Source of the DNA: Piscirickettsiaceae bacterium
GTDB lineage: Bacteria > Pseudomonadota > Gammaproteobacteria > Nitrosococcales > Methylophagaceae
Length of the DNA: 64,000 nt
Reading direction: 5' to 3'
Assembly: GCA_013215825.1 (NCBI GenBank)
Contig: JABSQN010000004.1
Span: 372,001 to 436,000, forward strand
Shown: in pieces, positions 1 to 10,034 of the stretch
Layout: each line of letters opens with the position of its first letter
Position numbering within the stretch: position 1 is the first letter of the stretch
Program-made: the position numbers and the translations under genes
Notes under the pieces: generated by a model
Database searches by the model: none
The model's input: only the letters and a program-made list of their open reading frames with translations
What the model was told of the DNA's origin: nothing

Positions 1-3000
1 CCACTTTATCAAACAATAAAATAGCAGCTCCTGCAGCCAAACCAATAGGGCCACCCGCTACAGCACCGGCAAACGGTAAGGCTGATGCAACATTAGGCCG
101 TATTTTTACTTTTTGCTTATAACGTTGATTAACCAAGTCGATTGGTCCTGCTATCTCTATTGTTGCTGACGGAGCTTTGAGAGTCATATTTTCTGTGGTT
201 GCCATGCCATTTGCTAAATCAAATGTGCCTAAAATCGAATCAAAACTAAACCCCTCACCGAATAAATCATTAAAATCTAGTGATAGTCGTTTAGGAATTG
301 CCGTTACACTCAATAAACCAAAAATCCGCCCAGCAGCACCAGGTTCAACTTCTTTTAACTTGCCTTTGCCAACATCAATTGTTAATAAACCTTGTACATT
401 GTGACGCGCCAGCCCTAGTGGACTATCAGGCCATGAAATATCCATTGTTAATAAAATGTTTTCAGCATCAACGGCTGGTTGGTAATGAAACTTTTCTAAT
501 AATGCGGCTAAATCATCACTTTTTGCTTCTATTTTGATATGACTTTGATTATTTAATCCTTGTTGCATCCAAGAACCTTCCGATACTGTTGCCGTAAATA
601 TATCTGAACTTATTGAGGCCGAATCCAGTAACCAAAATTGATCTTGTTGGTGTGCTATTGCTCGTAGCTTTCCCAATGGAATGTCATTCACAATTAATGA
701 TCCAATTTTAATATCCATTGCTGGCCATAAGTTAACAGAAGACTGTTCCTCCATAGTTTCTGTCAACAAATCACCTTCGTCATTGTCTTTGGGTATAGAA
801 AAACTGACTTTGTCTAAATCTACTTTTAATATTGATAAATTATCAAAACGTATTGGCATATAAATCGTGCCTGTACTTTGATCGCTATGTAGATTTATTC
901 GCCAGCCTTGAGCATCTTTTAGTGCCGACATATTTAACTGGGTTAATTGCTGTCCGAATCCAGACAATGTTGCTATTTCCACCGAAACATCATCCAGACT
1001 TCCCAACAACTGACTGTCATCATCTTGTTGAGAGCCGCTCCAATCCAACCAATCATCAATTGATAATGCCGCTAATTGCCCTCGAACTCGTATACCGGAT
1101 TTCGGCAGTTGTGCTTTTCCGACGCCAAAACGAAGTTCACCTCGCCATAGATCATCATTGGTCATCACAATTGCATTCATTAACTCACCATATTCAATTG
1201 AATAGGCAAGATTATTTTCTATATGCTCCAATCGTGCAGTTAATAATCTAGCTTGATTTTTAACTTTTGCTAGCGGTTCAGGTACGGCTAACTCTATGCC
1301 TACTAAATTTGATGACACTTTCGTATCAAGATAAAAATCGCCCAGTGCTCGCTCTAAAACAGTTAAATTTATTTGATAATCTGCCTCACCCGAAATGTAG
1401 CTTGGGAACTCATAGGACCAAATGGATTGAAGTTCTGTCATGGCAACATTGCCAGAAATCGAAATAATAGTGGGCTCATTTTCTGGTTTAACATCAATCT
1501 CAATTTGACTATTAAATAGTTCTGCCGTAATCGTATCAGCACTGATCCCTGTATTTGAAAATGCTAATTCACCATTTATTTTCGATACTTTTATTGCGGC
1601 TAATGACTCGTCATATAAGACACTATCAATAAAGCTAACAGTCCCTGTTGCTAATGTTTCTTCAACATCAGCCAAAGGCACTTCTAACTTTAAATAAATA
1701 TCACTTTTACCTGTCGCTTTCACTGTTTTTACTACTCGGCCAAAACGCTGTTTCAATGGGCTGTCTAATAAAAACTGTAAGGCCTTCTTCGTTGTGCCTT
1801 TTATTTCTGCTTCTGCTATTAAATTTGGACCTTTTTCTGTTAGCTTAGTGATTATTGTCGTTACATTTTCAAAGTCAAATCCGGCCACATTACCCGACTT
1901 ACTTTTAATGCTTAAATCATTGCCATGGCCTGTAATAACAGCATTAATATTAAATAAATCAGGCCAACCATCTGCATAATGTAATTGTACATCTTCAACC
2001 TGAAGCATCAGATCAAACCTGCCTTTTTCAGATGATTTCTCATAAGGAAATGAAGCTATATCACCTTGCCAGATAATTGTGCCATCAATAATCTTCCCTG
2101 CAGGGAACGCCTTATTAACCCACTCTTTAAATGACTTATTAAATGTTCTTTGTGGGATATATGTTGTCCAATTATTAACGATAAGTTCTTCTATCTGCAA
2201 ACTTAAGTCATTAATAATTCTTCCATCCGTTTTTTTCTCAATACTGCCATCCAGTTGCAAACTCAAATCATCATTCCAAACACGGAGTTCTTGACTATAT
2301 AATTTCCAACTTTGATTAATTTTCTTCTGAAACCGTACCACGCCCTTAATAGAATCAAAGAACACCGAGTCATCTAACCAAGCTTCAGGATAAAGTGTAA
2401 TTTCATGGCTATCTAACTCTAAAAGCCCCCTTCCATCATGCCAATTGACAGATGCCGTTAAACCAGTAACACCTGGAATAGATTGCCATGGTAATAAGGC
2501 ACCGTCTCGTAACTGAAATTCTAAATGACTCAATCCCTGTTGTGAGGAATATTGAATAGTCAGTTTCTCGATATCACCTGCAGGTTTTTGTTGTCGTATT
2601 TTCTCAGGCGACAATGCTGTTAATAATGCAATCGAAGTCAAATCACTTAAACGAATATAGTCACTTGCCAGACTCCATGTTTCACCCGTTTTTTCAATCA
2701 TAAAGTGAGTGGCAGGCCAACGATCATCATTGATTTCTATTTGTATATTGTCACCAGATAACTGCCATGATGCCGCCGTTTGTTGCCAGTTAAATGTGCC
2801 TGATAATTCATTGATCAATACCGGTCGTTTTTTTGTATTTCTTTGCTGCGTGACCAATTCGACTTGTTCTAAATTCAATTGACCCTGGACTGAGCTAATA
2901 TGATCTCCTACGCCACTGACCGACAAGGTCGTATTGAGCTTACCTTGCTGCAAGGTAATATCTTGCAGATTTAACAGCCCTACTAGCGGCTGTAATTTCA

Positions 3001-3724
3001 TATTTTTCACTTCCGCTTGCATGGTCCAGGTGACGTTATCAAATTCATCACCATTCAGCTTACCTTGCATCTGAAATTGAATGCCATCTCCTAGTGTAGA
3101 AGGTAAACTAAGCTCTCCCCTAATCTTCAGATTTTCTTTTTTATGACCAATAGTAATATTTTTAAGTTGATAAGCACCTGATAATAAGGCTGATTTATTG
3201 TCGATATAATTCACGTTAATTGCATGCAAATTAACATTGTCAAACAACCTTATCGATAATAGCCAGTTTATATTATTTGCACCTTCTGGCTCGGATGATA
3301 AATTCTCAAAACCTTGTATTTGAACTTGACCCAACTCATTACGCACTAGTGTCATATCTAATCCGCTTAAAGTAATATCATTGAAAACGGGTTCTTGTTG
3401 CTTGATACTTGCAATTAAATCTAAACCGAAATAAAGCTGATTCAAACTTAATAATTCAGTGATTCCATCTTGTTCTAGTATTTTCAGTGATTCAAGCTGT
3501 AACTTTGGCTTAAAATCAAGCCAATATAGACCTGCTTGCTCAATATTAACGGGATAGCCTATTTTATCACCCAGCCACTCCGCTATTTCGCTTTGCCGTT
3601 CTTCAATCGCCGCGGATAACCAAGACGCAGTGGCAATTAATAGCGTCAATCCTATCGCAATAAAAAGAGCCCAATAAACAAGGTGTTTGCTAATAAAGTG
3701 CACGCTAGAACGAAGAACAGACAT
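1..3724 (-). CDS. yhdP: YhdP-family AsmA-like envelope protein, 3' end outside window
   Basis: The reverse-strand frame is open from an ATG at 3724 to the left edge, about 1241 residues; the last part of the protein is outside the window. The family (YhdP, TIGR02099) is known in E. coli as one of three AsmA-like proteins (with TamB and YdbH) that carry phospholipid across the periplasm to the outer membrane. Visible support is a single N-terminal membrane helix at about residues 17-37, a very long beta-rich body without further helices, and the typical C-terminal block with LPFAGAVAGGPIG followed by an Ala/Gly-rich run. E. coli YhdP is 1266 aa, so little is missing. The start lies 3 bp behind the rng stop, which suggests cotranscription with rng. 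Confidence 0.88.
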   Translation of the reverse strand, partial: MSVLRSSVHFISKHLVYWALFIAIGLTLLIATASWLSAAIEERQSEIAEWLGDKIGYPVNIEQAGLYWLDFKPKLQLESLKILEQDGITELLSLNQLYFGLDLIASIKQQEPVFNDITLSGLDMTLVRNELGQVQIQGFENLSSEPEGANNINWLLSIRLFDNVNLHAINVNYIDNKSALLSGAYQLKNITIGHKKENLKIRGELSLPSTLGDGIQFQMQGKLNGDEFDNVTWTMQAEVKNMKLQPLVGLLNLQDITLQQGKLNTTLSVSGVGDHISSVQGQLNLEQVELVTQQRNTKKRPVLINELSGTFNWQQTAASWQLSGDNIQIEINDDRWPATHFMIEKTGETWSLASDYIRLSDLTSIALLTALSPEKIRQQKPAGDIEKLTIQYSSQQGLSHLEFQLRDGALLPWQSIPGVTGLTASVNWHDGRGLLELDSHEITLYPEAWLDDSVFFDSIKGVVRFQKKINQSWKLYSQELRVWNDDLSLQLDGSIEKKTDGRIINDLSLQIEELIVNNWTTYIPQRTFNKSFKEWVNKAFPAGKIIDGTIIWQGDIASFPYEKSSEKGRFDLMLQVEDVQLHYADGWPDLFNINAVITGHGNDLSIKSKSGNVAGFDFENVTTIITKLTEKGPNLIAEAEIKGTTKKALQFLLDSPLKQRFGRVVKTVKATGKSDIYLKLEVPLADVEETLATGTVSFIDSVLYDESLAAIKVSKINGELAFSNTGISADTITAELFNSQIEIDVKPENEPTIISISGNVAMTELQSIWSYEFPSYISGEADYQINLTVLERALGDFYLDTKVSSNLVGIELAVPEPLAKVKNQARLLTARLEHIENNLAYSIEYGELMNAIVMTNDDLWRGELRFGVGKAQLPKSGIRVRGQLAALSIDDWLDWSGSQQDDDSQLLGSLDDVSVEIATLSGFGQQLTQLNMSALKDAQGWRINLHSDQSTGTIYMPIRFDNLSILKVDLDKVSFSIPKDNDEGDLLTETMEEQSSVNLWPAMDIKIGSLIVNDIPLGKLRAIAHQQDQFWLLDSASISSDIFTATVSEGSWMQQGLNNQSHIKIEAKSDDLAALLEKFHYQPAVDAENILLTMDISWPDSPLGLARHNVQGLLTIDVGKGKLKEVEPGAAGRIFGLLSVTAIPKRLSLDFNDLFGEGFSFDSILGTFDLANGMATTENMTLKAPSATIEIAGPIDLVNQRYKQKVKIRPNVASALPFAGAVAGGPIGLAAGAAILLFDKV

Positions 3725-3727
3725 GAA

Positions 3728-5200
3728 TTACATTAACACCACATTAAACTGCTCACGCATGTATTGCGACTCTAATTGAAACAAAATTGGCTTGCCAATA
3801 AACTGTTCCAATTCAGCAATATTAGTGGAATCTTCATCATTCAATCTATCAATAATATCTTGTGATGCCAACACTAAAAACTGTGATGTTTCATACTGCT
3901 TAGATTCACGTAGGATTTCACGGAAAATTTCATAACACACTGTTTCAGCGCTTTTTGCATAGCCCTTGCCATCACAACACGGGCAAGGTTCACACATAAT
4001 ATGCTCAAGACTTTCACGTGTTCTTTTACGCGTCATTTCAACTAAACCCAGCTCAGATACACCACAAATATTATGGCGAGACCTGTCTGGCAACATTGCT
4101 TTTTCTAATGTCCGTAGCACTTGTTCTCGATGTTCTTTTTCTTCCATATCAATAAAATCGAGAATAATAATGCCACCCAAATTACGCACGCGTAATTGAC
4201 GGGCAATCGCTTGTGCCGCTTCGAGATTAGTTTTAAATATTGTTTCTTCTTGATTACTTTTACCAACAAAACCACCGGTATTCACATCAACGGTTGTCAT
4301 TGCTTCGGTCTGGTCGAAGATTAAGTAACCACCTGATTTAAGCGGTACTTTACGCTCTAAAGCTTTAGTTATTTCATCTTCAACACTAAATAATTCAAAT
4401 AAAGGACTCTCTCCTTTATAATGTTCTAATCGCAATGCGCATTCAGGCATAAAGCCTTCTGAGAAACTCAGTGCCTTAGAAAACGTTTCTCTCGAATCAA
4501 TCCTTATCCGCTCAATATCATCTGAAAACAAATCACGTAATGCACGTAATGATAGGGGTAAATCTTCATACAGTGGCTCACCGCATTTGATTGATGATTT
4601 TCTATCACCTAATTTATTCCAAAGGCGATGTAAAAATTGCAGATCCGCTAATAATTCAGCTTCTGCCACCCCTTCCGCCGCTGTGCGTAAAATATAGCCA
4701 CCATCACTATTTTCCAATTGAGAGATAAGGCAGGATTTTAAGCGTTCACGTTCATCTTCACTTTCAATTTTAAGGGAAACGCCTATACCCTGTGTTTCAG
4801 GCATATAAACTAAGTATCGCGATGATACGGATAATTGTGTTGTTAGTCGTGCGCCTTTCGACCCTAAGGGATCTTTTATCACTTGGACTAACACTTCCTG
4901 TCCTTCACGCAACAAGGAGGTAATTGGAGGCACTTCTTTTGCAGATTTCTGCAAATCCCCCGTTTGCCCTTTTGGAATGGAGATATCAGAGGCATGTAAA
5001 AAAGCAGCGCGTGTTAAACCTATCTCAACAAATGCAGCTTGCATGCCTGGCAACACACGACATACTTTGCCTTTATATATATTACCGACTAAGCCTAAGT
5101 TTTCAGTTCGTTCGATAAATATTTCTTGTAGCACTCCATTATCGACCACTGCGGCACGGGTTTCACTGGGTGTTACATTAATTAGAATCTCACTGCTCAT
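3728..5200 (-). CDS. rng: Ribonuclease G
   Basis: This is the endoribonuclease that matures the 16S rRNA 5' end and degrades some mRNAs; it acts in the cytoplasm on monophosphorylated 5' ends. The 490 residues match RNase G (489 in E. coli) and lack the long C-terminal scaffold of RNase E. An S1 RNA-binding domain lies at about residues 38-125 (GNIYKGKV, AAFLHASDI). The DNase I-like catalytic region has the metal-binding aspartates at D305 (TTVDVNTGG) and D348 (IILDFIDM). The zinc-link cysteines follow at about 403-410 (CEPCPCC). The start overlaps the end of maf by 11 bp, giving a maf-rng-yhdP string on the reverse strand. Confidence 0.95.
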   Translation of the reverse strand: MSSEILINVTPSETRAAVVDNGVLQEIFIERTENLGLVGNIYKGKVCRVLPGMQAAFVEIGLTRAAFLHASDISIPKGQTGDLQKSAKEVPPITSLLREGQEVLVQVIKDPLGSKGARLTTQLSVSSRYLVYMPETQGIGVSLKIESEDERERLKSCLISQLENSDGGYILRTAAEGVAEAELLADLQFLHRLWNKLGDRKSSIKCGEPLYEDLPLSLRALRDLFSDDIERIRIDSRETFSKALSFSEGFMPECALRLEHYKGESPLFELFSVEDEITKALERKVPLKSGGYLIFDQTEAMTTVDVNTGGFVGKSNQEETIFKTNLEAAQAIARQLRVRNLGGIIILDFIDMEEKEHREQVLRTLEKAMLPDRSRHNICGVSELGLVEMTRKRTRESLEHIMCEPCPCCDGKGYAKSAETVCYEIFREILRESKQYETSQFLVLASQDIIDRLNDEDSTNIAELEQFIGKPILFQLESQYMREQFNVVLM

Positions 5201-5780
5201 TTGTCTGTCCGTTTAGCTGTGCTAATAACAATCCTGTTTCTCTTAGTGGCAATCCCATAATTCCGGAATAGCTTCCCTTAATTTGTTCAATAAATAATGC
5301 AGCCAAACCTTGCACAGCATATGATCCTGCTTTATCAGCACCTTCCTTGGTAGCAATATACCAGGCAATATCCGCATCACTTAAATCTGCGAATGTCACC
5401 GTGCTAATACTCAAGGTACAGCTTACACCCTGATGGCTAACAATCGCCACCGCGGTCATTACCTGATGACTACGCCCCGACAATTGTTGCAATATACGCT
5501 TGGCATCATCAGAATTTTTTGGCTTACCTAAGATCTCATCCGCTAATATTACCGATGTATCTGAACCTAATACTGGTTTTTTGTCCTGCTCAGCCAAGCT
5601 GTCCCAACCTGCTTGTGCTTTATCAATAGCAACACGTTTCACATAATCTGTTGGTGATTCCTTATGCAAGCGTGTTTCATCCACATCCACTGATAATACA
5701 AAGAAATTGACTCCTATTTGCGTGAGAAGTTCACGTCGCCGAGGTGACTTTGATGCCAAATAAATGTGAGGGAAAGTCAT
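5190..5780 (-). CDS. maf: Maf-like nucleotide pyrophosphatase
   Basis: Maf/YhdE proteins hydrolyse non-canonical or modified nucleoside triphosphates (dTTP/UTP pyrophosphatase in E. coli YhdE) and thus act in nucleotide house-cleaning. The protein begins with the Maf signature [11 protein letters not shown] and has the catalytic-loop SDTSVI and the [13 protein letters not shown] block. I chose the ATG at 5780 because it overlaps the rlmH stop in an ATGA and puts the signature at residue 9. An upstream in-frame ATG at 5816 would add 12 residues of rlmH antiparallel frame with no family similarity. The 3' end overlaps rng by 11 bp, so the two are probably translationally coupled. Confidence 0.9.
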   Translation of the reverse strand: MTFPHIYLASKSPRRRELLTQIGVNFFVLSVDVDETRLHKESPTDYVKRVAIDKAQAGWDSLAEQDKKPVLGSDTSVILADEILGKPKNSDDAKRILQQLSGRSHQVMTAVAIVSHQGVSCTLSISTVTFADLSDADIAWYIATKEGADKAGSYAVQGLAALFIEQIKGSYSGIMGLPLRETGLLLAQLNGQTNEQ

Positions 5781-6247
5781 GCGCGATGATAAGGATGGTT
5801 TTGTGTAATGGTCCAAGCTCGATATAACTGCTCAGCCATGACAATACGAACTAAGGGATGCGGCAAGGTTAATGCTGATAAAGACCAGCGTTGATTAGCC
5901 CGTTGTAAACAAGCATCCATCAAACCATCAGGCCCTCCGACGATTAATGACACATCACGCCCATCTGCTTGCCAATTTTGTAACTGTGTCGCGAGTTGTT
6001 CGGTACTCCAAGGCTTACCTTTAACATCCAGCGCGACAACATGATGTTCCTTAGGAATAGCCGCAAGGATCCGTTCGCCCTCTTCAGCCATCCATTGTGA
6101 TTCACTACCACTTTTGCCGCGTTTAGCTGGGGCTATTTCGTGTAAATTCAAACTACACTCTCGAGGCATACGCTTGGCATATTCTTGATAGCCATCGGTT
6201 ACCCACGATGGCATTTTTGTACCTACCGCAAGTAGGTTTAACTTCAT
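5777..6247 (-). CDS. rlmH: 23S rRNA pseudouridine-1915 N3-methyltransferase RlmH
   Basis: RlmH is a SPOUT-class methyltransferase that methylates pseudouridine 1915 in helix 69 of 23S rRNA on the assembled 70S ribosome, using S-adenosylmethionine. Length (156 aa) equals the family norm (155 in E. coli). Diagnostic features are the N-terminal [13 protein letters not shown], the SAM-binding knot motif VGGPDGL at about residues 102-108, and the C-terminal [14 protein letters not shown]. It starts on the last base of the rsfS stop (TAATG), the gene order rsfS-rlmH being conserved in most gammaproteobacteria. Confidence 0.96.
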   Translation of the reverse strand: MKLNLLAVGTKMPSWVTDGYQEYAKRMPRECSLNLHEIAPAKRGKSGSESQWMAEEGERILAAIPKEHHVVALDVKGKPWSTEQLATQLQNWQADGRDVSLIVGGPDGLMDACLQRANQRWSLSALTLPHPLVRIVMAEQLYRAWTITQNHPYHRA

Positions 6248-6600
6248 TAGTCTTCAGCCAAAACCTGATCAGTTTTTTCTTCCACACTCCATAACTTTTC
6301 TAAATTATAGGTCGTACGCATTTGCGGTGTCATCACATGAACAATCACATCACCCAAATCGATTAAAGCCCACTCACCGACAGTCTCACCCTCTAAACCT
6401 AGAGGTGGCATATCGGCTGCTTTCGCTTGCATCGCTACGTTTATTGCCAACGCCTTAACTTGACGGGTTGATTTACCAGTGGCGATAATCATATAGTCAG
6501 TGAAATCAGTCATTTTTTTCACATCTAATACTGTGATGTCTTCTGCTTTTATATCTTCTAGTGCATCAATCACTAATAACTTTAATTCTTCAACCTTCAT
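6247..6600 (-). CDS. rsfS: Ribosomal silencing factor RsfS
   Basis: RsfS binds protein L14 on the 50S subunit and blocks subunit joining, lowering translation in starvation. The 117-residue protein shows the family core with the segments [32 protein letters not shown], and the C-terminal [16 protein letters not shown]. It is the first gene of the rsfS-rlmH-maf-rng-yhdP run. In many relatives nadD lies directly upstream, but here nadD is separated by the unknown gene at 6746 and the elyC-like gene. The 145-bp space before it must hold the promoter for the run. Confidence 0.95.
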   Translation of the reverse strand: MKVEELKLLVIDALEDIKAEDITVLDVKKMTDFTDYMIIATGKSTRQVKALAINVAMQAKAADMPPLGLEGETVGEWALIDLGDVIVHVMTPQMRTTYNLEKLWSVEEKTDQVLAED

Positions 6601-6745
6601 TCAGGTACTCCAATAATAGTATAATTTGTTCTATTTTACCCTATGCGGCCCACTTAGGTTGTATTTAACGTCGATCGTGTACCGAAAACAGGTTTAAAAG
6701 ATAAAAACTTCGTCGATCTTCTTCCAAAAATATTGAGATACATCA

Positions 6746-7375
6746 ATGAAAGAACAACACAACCTCTCCTTAATCGATTCTGACATCATCTCTGAATGGC
6801 TCTATTTTGCCGTATTAGCAGAACACTCTAGCGACAGTATCACCCAACTTATTACCCTCACATTAGCCTCAAGCTTTTTAGAACATCCCATCATTAGTGA
6901 AGCAGAAATAGATGCCGCGATAGATATGGATCTGACGACGATGAAGGAAGAGATTAGTAAGAATGTGGATTTTGAACACCAATATAAAGCATCCGTTAAT
7001 CGAGAGAGTATTAGACAAGAATTAATCAATGCTGGCGCGGGTGAACAGTTTGAGGAAGGACTGGCAGCGTGTGAATTTTTAACCGCGTTAATGGGAGCGC
7101 CTTCCAAGGATTTTTTGGCGGTTAGTAATAGCTATGGCGATGACTTTATTACTACGCTTCAAAATCTGACTCAACAATGTAATAACACTGATTTACTTGC
7201 CCTAATCCCTAAGGCCTTATCTGTTATTAACAAATCTAAAGAGAACCCATTTATAAAATCAAGGGGCTTAACAGATAAAAATGATATTGCTCGTTGGAAA
7301 ATCTCGATGACAAAACTTGCAAATAAGTTAAGTCAGGGCCTAGGCAACCACTCCGATGTTTTACCTGTCCAATAA
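6746..7375 (+). CDS. Unknown protein, predicted helical, 209 aa
   Basis: I do not recognise this family. The product is 209 aa, soluble, without signal peptide or membrane helix, and appears largely alpha-helical with an acidic N-terminal half (segment EAEIDAAIDMDLTTMKEEISK). It is the only forward gene between two reverse-strand blocks and its last 43 bp overlap the end of the convergent elyC-like gene. The ATG is preceded by ATTGAGATACATCA, which contains only a weak GAG ribosome-binding element. Codon use resembles its neighbours. It is a full-length open frame much longer than chance, which supports a real gene; function is unknown. Confidence 0.6.
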   Translation: MKEQHNLSLIDSDIISEWLYFAVLAEHSSDSITQLITLTLASSFLEHPIISEAEIDAAIDMDLTTMKEEISKNVDFEHQYKASVNRESIRQELINAGAGEQFEEGLAACEFLTALMGAPSKDFLAVSNSYGDDFITTLQNLTQQCNNTDLLALIPKALSVINKSKENPFIKSRGLTDKNDIARWKISMTKLANKLSQGLGNHSDVLPVQ

Positions 7376-8133
7376 TAAACAGTTAAACCGATCCATTCTC
7401 GCCATGCGGGTTCTAACACTTCGATATGTTCAAAGAAATCGACATCCCACTGGCGATATGCAGGCTTATTACTGCGATAATCAACAGGATATGCAATAAC
7501 CGTTATATTTTGTTTGCGAGCAATAGCGACCGAACGAGGCATATGAAATGCTGATGTTACTAGCAAATATATACCATTGGTTCTGGGTAATAAAGGCTTC
7601 ATTAATTGGAAGTTTTCAAAGGTATTCCGCGATTGTGACTCAATAATTAATCGTTGCGGATTAACACCCAACTTTGTTAATAAGATCTGGGCTATATTCG
7701 CTTCATTATCGACACTTTGAAACTGCAACAAACCACTGCCACCAGAGAAGATAATGGGTGCTGTTGGATATTGTTTTGCCAAAATTGCCGTGGCAATATA
7801 ACGATCACCTCCATTGCCTAATTCTTGCGTATCCCAACTTAACGATTGTTTTAACTTCTCTCCACCACCCAGTAGAATAATGCCGTCAATATCTGCTGGC
7901 AATTTAACCGGCTTAGAAAATCGGGATTCTAAAGGGTAAATTAATAGATCGCCGAGCGGATATAACATTAAGCTAATACTAAAAAATGCCGTTGGTAACA
8001 ATATATACTTTGCTGCTTTAATTCTATTAAACAGCAAAAGAATTGTCGCCAATGCGGACAGTAGAATAATCAGGTTAATTGGACTTAATAAGCCCCAAGC
8101 CAACTTTGATAGTATGAAAAAAAAATCATCCAT
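7333..8133 (-). CDS. elyC: ElyC/YdcF-family (DUF218) envelope protein
   Basis: The protein is 266 aa with two N-terminal membrane helices (about residues 15-33 and 40-60) followed by a periplasmic DUF218 domain with the glycine-rich strand IILLGGGEKL, the IFSGGSG block and the LLVTSAFHMPRS motif. ElyC of E. coli (259 aa) has the same layout and affects lipid carrier use for peptidoglycan and enterobacterial antigen synthesis; that role is transferred by similarity only. The symbol is therefore tentative, since other DUF218 members (YdcF, SanA) differ. It lies 4 bp downstream of nadD on the same strand. Confidence 0.78.
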   Translation of the reverse strand: MDDFFFILSKLAWGLLSPINLIILLSALATILLLFNRIKAAKYILLPTAFFSISLMLYPLGDLLIYPLESRFSKPVKLPADIDGIILLGGGEKLKQSLSWDTQELGNGGDRYIATAILAKQYPTAPIIFSGGSGLLQFQSVDNEANIAQILLTKLGVNPQRLIIESQSRNTFENFQLMKPLLPRTNGIYLLVTSAFHMPRSVAIARKQNITVIAYPVDYRSNKPAYRQWDVDFFEHIEVLEPAWREWIGLTVYYWTGKTSEWLPRP

Positions 8134-8137
8134 ATCG

Positions 8138-8758
8138 TTACTTTTTATATAATCCCAACATGCCGATTATCTGAATAACCGCATCTGGCAATAGATATTG
8201 CGGATTCTCATCGTGTGCTATTTTTGCTCGAATTTCGCTTGCTGAGATGGCGAGTTGCGTTACGACAAGAGACCAGACCTTTCCAGAAGCTAACTGCTCA
8301 TCCCCTTTTTGGGCAAGGTGATTCCGATATTCATCTGGCATGGTCAATCTTTCATTTGGACGTTGCATCACCACGATATGAGCTAAATCCAATAATTGTT
8401 GCCATCGACTCCATGTTTTTATCTCTGCAAAGGCATCCGTTCCCATTAATAAAAATAAAGGATTATCCGTAAAGTCTTGGCGTAAGCCTAACAATGTATC
8501 AACGGTATAGGAATCACCTTGTCGATGAATTTCACGATCATCAATAACAAAACGTTCATTATTTTTTATCGCTAATTGCAACATGGTTAAGCGTTGCTTA
8601 GGGCTAGCTTGTGGTTGATCTCGGTGCGGTGGTCGCGCACTGGGAATTAGACGAATATGATCTAAATTTAGCTGTTCCGCAACATCTAAAGCCGTACGCA
8701 GATGCCCGAAATGAATGGGATCAAATGTGCCGCCTAAAATACCAATTGCTTCACTCAT
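8138..8758 (-). CDS. nadD: Nicotinate-nucleotide adenylyltransferase
   Basis: NadD joins ATP and nicotinate mononucleotide to deamido-NAD in NAD biosynthesis. The 206-residue protein begins with the nucleotidyltransferase signature [16 protein letters not shown], has RPPHRDQP in the substrate loop and ends with the adenylyl-binding motif SASEIRAKI (family ISxTxIR). Its start overlaps the proA stop in an ATGA, so proA and nadD are coupled. The proA-nadD order after holA-lptE-leuS is a common gammaproteobacterial arrangement. Confidence 0.95.
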   Translation of the reverse strand: MSEAIGILGGTFDPIHFGHLRTALDVAEQLNLDHIRLIPSARPPHRDQPQASPKQRLTMLQLAIKNNERFVIDDREIHRQGDSYTVDTLLGLRQDFTDNPLFLLMGTDAFAEIKTWSRWQQLLDLAHIVVMQRPNERLTMPDEYRNHLAQKGDEQLASGKVWSLVVTQLAISASEIRAKIAHDENPQYLLPDAVIQIIGMLGLYKK

Positions 8759-10017
8759 TCTCTGATTTGACCACTACCCAATACAATCCATTTTTGTGAT
8801 GTCAAACCTTCTAATCCAACAGGGCCGCGGGCATGGATCTTATCCGTAGAAATACCGATTTCAGCACCCAAACCATATTCAAAGCCATCCGCAAATCGTG
8901 TTGATGCATTGACCATTACCGAACTAGAATCCACTTCAGCTAAAAACTGTCGAGAACGGCTATAGTTTTCAGTGACAATCGTTTCCGTATGGCCTGAACT
9001 ATGCTGATGAATATGATCCATCGCCGCTTCTACACCTTGCACAATACGAATAGATAAAATAGGTGCTAGATATTCAGTATCCCAATCTTCATCTGTTGCC
9101 GCGTTAATTTCAGGTAAAATAATTCGGGTCAGATCACAACCGCGTAACTCAACCGATTCAGTCGCATAGCGTTTGGCTAATCGAGGTAAAATTTCAGCCG
9201 CGATTTCGCTATCAACTAATAATGTTTCCATGGCATTACACACACCATAACGATGACATTTGGCATTAAAAGCAATCTCTTCAGCCATATCAAGAGCCGC
9301 ATCACCATCAATATACACATGACAAATACCATCAAGATGTTTAATCACCGGCACTCGCGCATCTTTGCTGATCCGCTCAATCAAACCTTTACCACCGCGT
9401 GGCACTATCACATCGATATAATCAGTCATGGTAATCATTTCGCCTACCGCTGCCCGATCGGTTGTTTCGACAACTTGTACCGCCGTTGTTGGTAATCCTG
9501 CTTTCTCTAAGCCTTTATGAATACACGTGGCAACCGCTTGATTAGAATGAATAGCTTCACTACCACCACGCAAAATTGTTGCATTGCCTGATTTCAAACA
9601 TAAGCCCGCCGCATCTGCCGTCACATTCGGCCGTGATTCATAAATAATACCAATCACCCCTAACGGCACACGCATTTTTCCAAGCTGAATGCCAGAAGGG
9701 CGATAGTTCATATCACTAATTTCTCCCACCGGGTCGGGTAATGCAGCAATCTGCTCTAAACCTTCGGCCATGCCTTCAATTCGCTCATCCGTTAAAGCCA
9801 GACGATCTAATAAGGCATCGTCTAAGCCTTTCGCCTTACCAGCGTCTAAATCTAATGAATTTTGCTGTTTTAAGGTCTCAGCCGCAGCTCTAATTTCAGC
9901 CGCAATCGCCAGCAATGCCTGATTTTTAGCATTAGTGCCAGCACGAGATAAAGCTCGGCTAGCTGTTCTAGCTTGCTGACCTAGTTGTTGCATATAGTTT
10001 TTAATGTCCAATGTCAT
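8755..10017 (-). CDS. proA: Gamma-glutamyl phosphate reductase
   Basis: ProA reduces gamma-glutamyl phosphate to glutamate-5-semialdehyde with NADPH, the second step of proline synthesis. Length (420 aa) matches E. coli ProA (417). Visible are the aldehyde dehydrogenase-type blocks [33 protein letters not shown], the catalytic cysteine region [16 protein letters not shown] and the C-terminal [14 protein letters not shown]. ProB is not in this window. It sits 17 bp after holA and overlaps nadD by 4 bp. Confidence 0.96.
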   Translation of the reverse strand: MTLDIKNYMQQLGQQARTASRALSRAGTNAKNQALLAIAAEIRAAAETLKQQNSLDLDAGKAKGLDDALLDRLALTDERIEGMAEGLEQIAALPDPVGEISDMNYRPSGIQLGKMRVPLGVIGIIYESRPNVTADAAGLCLKSGNATILRGGSEAIHSNQAVATCIHKGLEKAGLPTTAVQVVETTDRAAVGEMITMTDYIDVIVPRGGKGLIERISKDARVPVIKHLDGICHVYIDGDAALDMAEEIAFNAKCHRYGVCNAMETLLVDSEIAAEILPRLAKRYATESVELRGCDLTRIILPEINAATDEDWDTEYLAPILSIRIVQGVEAAMDHIHQHSSGHTETIVTENYSRSRQFLAEVDSSSVMVNASTRFADGFEYGLGAEIGISTDKIHARGPVGLEGLTSQKWIVLGSGQIRE

Positions 10018-10034
10018 TTTCTCCTAAATTTTAC

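Noticed and set aside
177-2294. Several forward-strand open frames of 60-139 residues
   Set aside because: They lie opposite the continuous yhdP reading frame, which is open throughout on the other strand and has the family's end motif.
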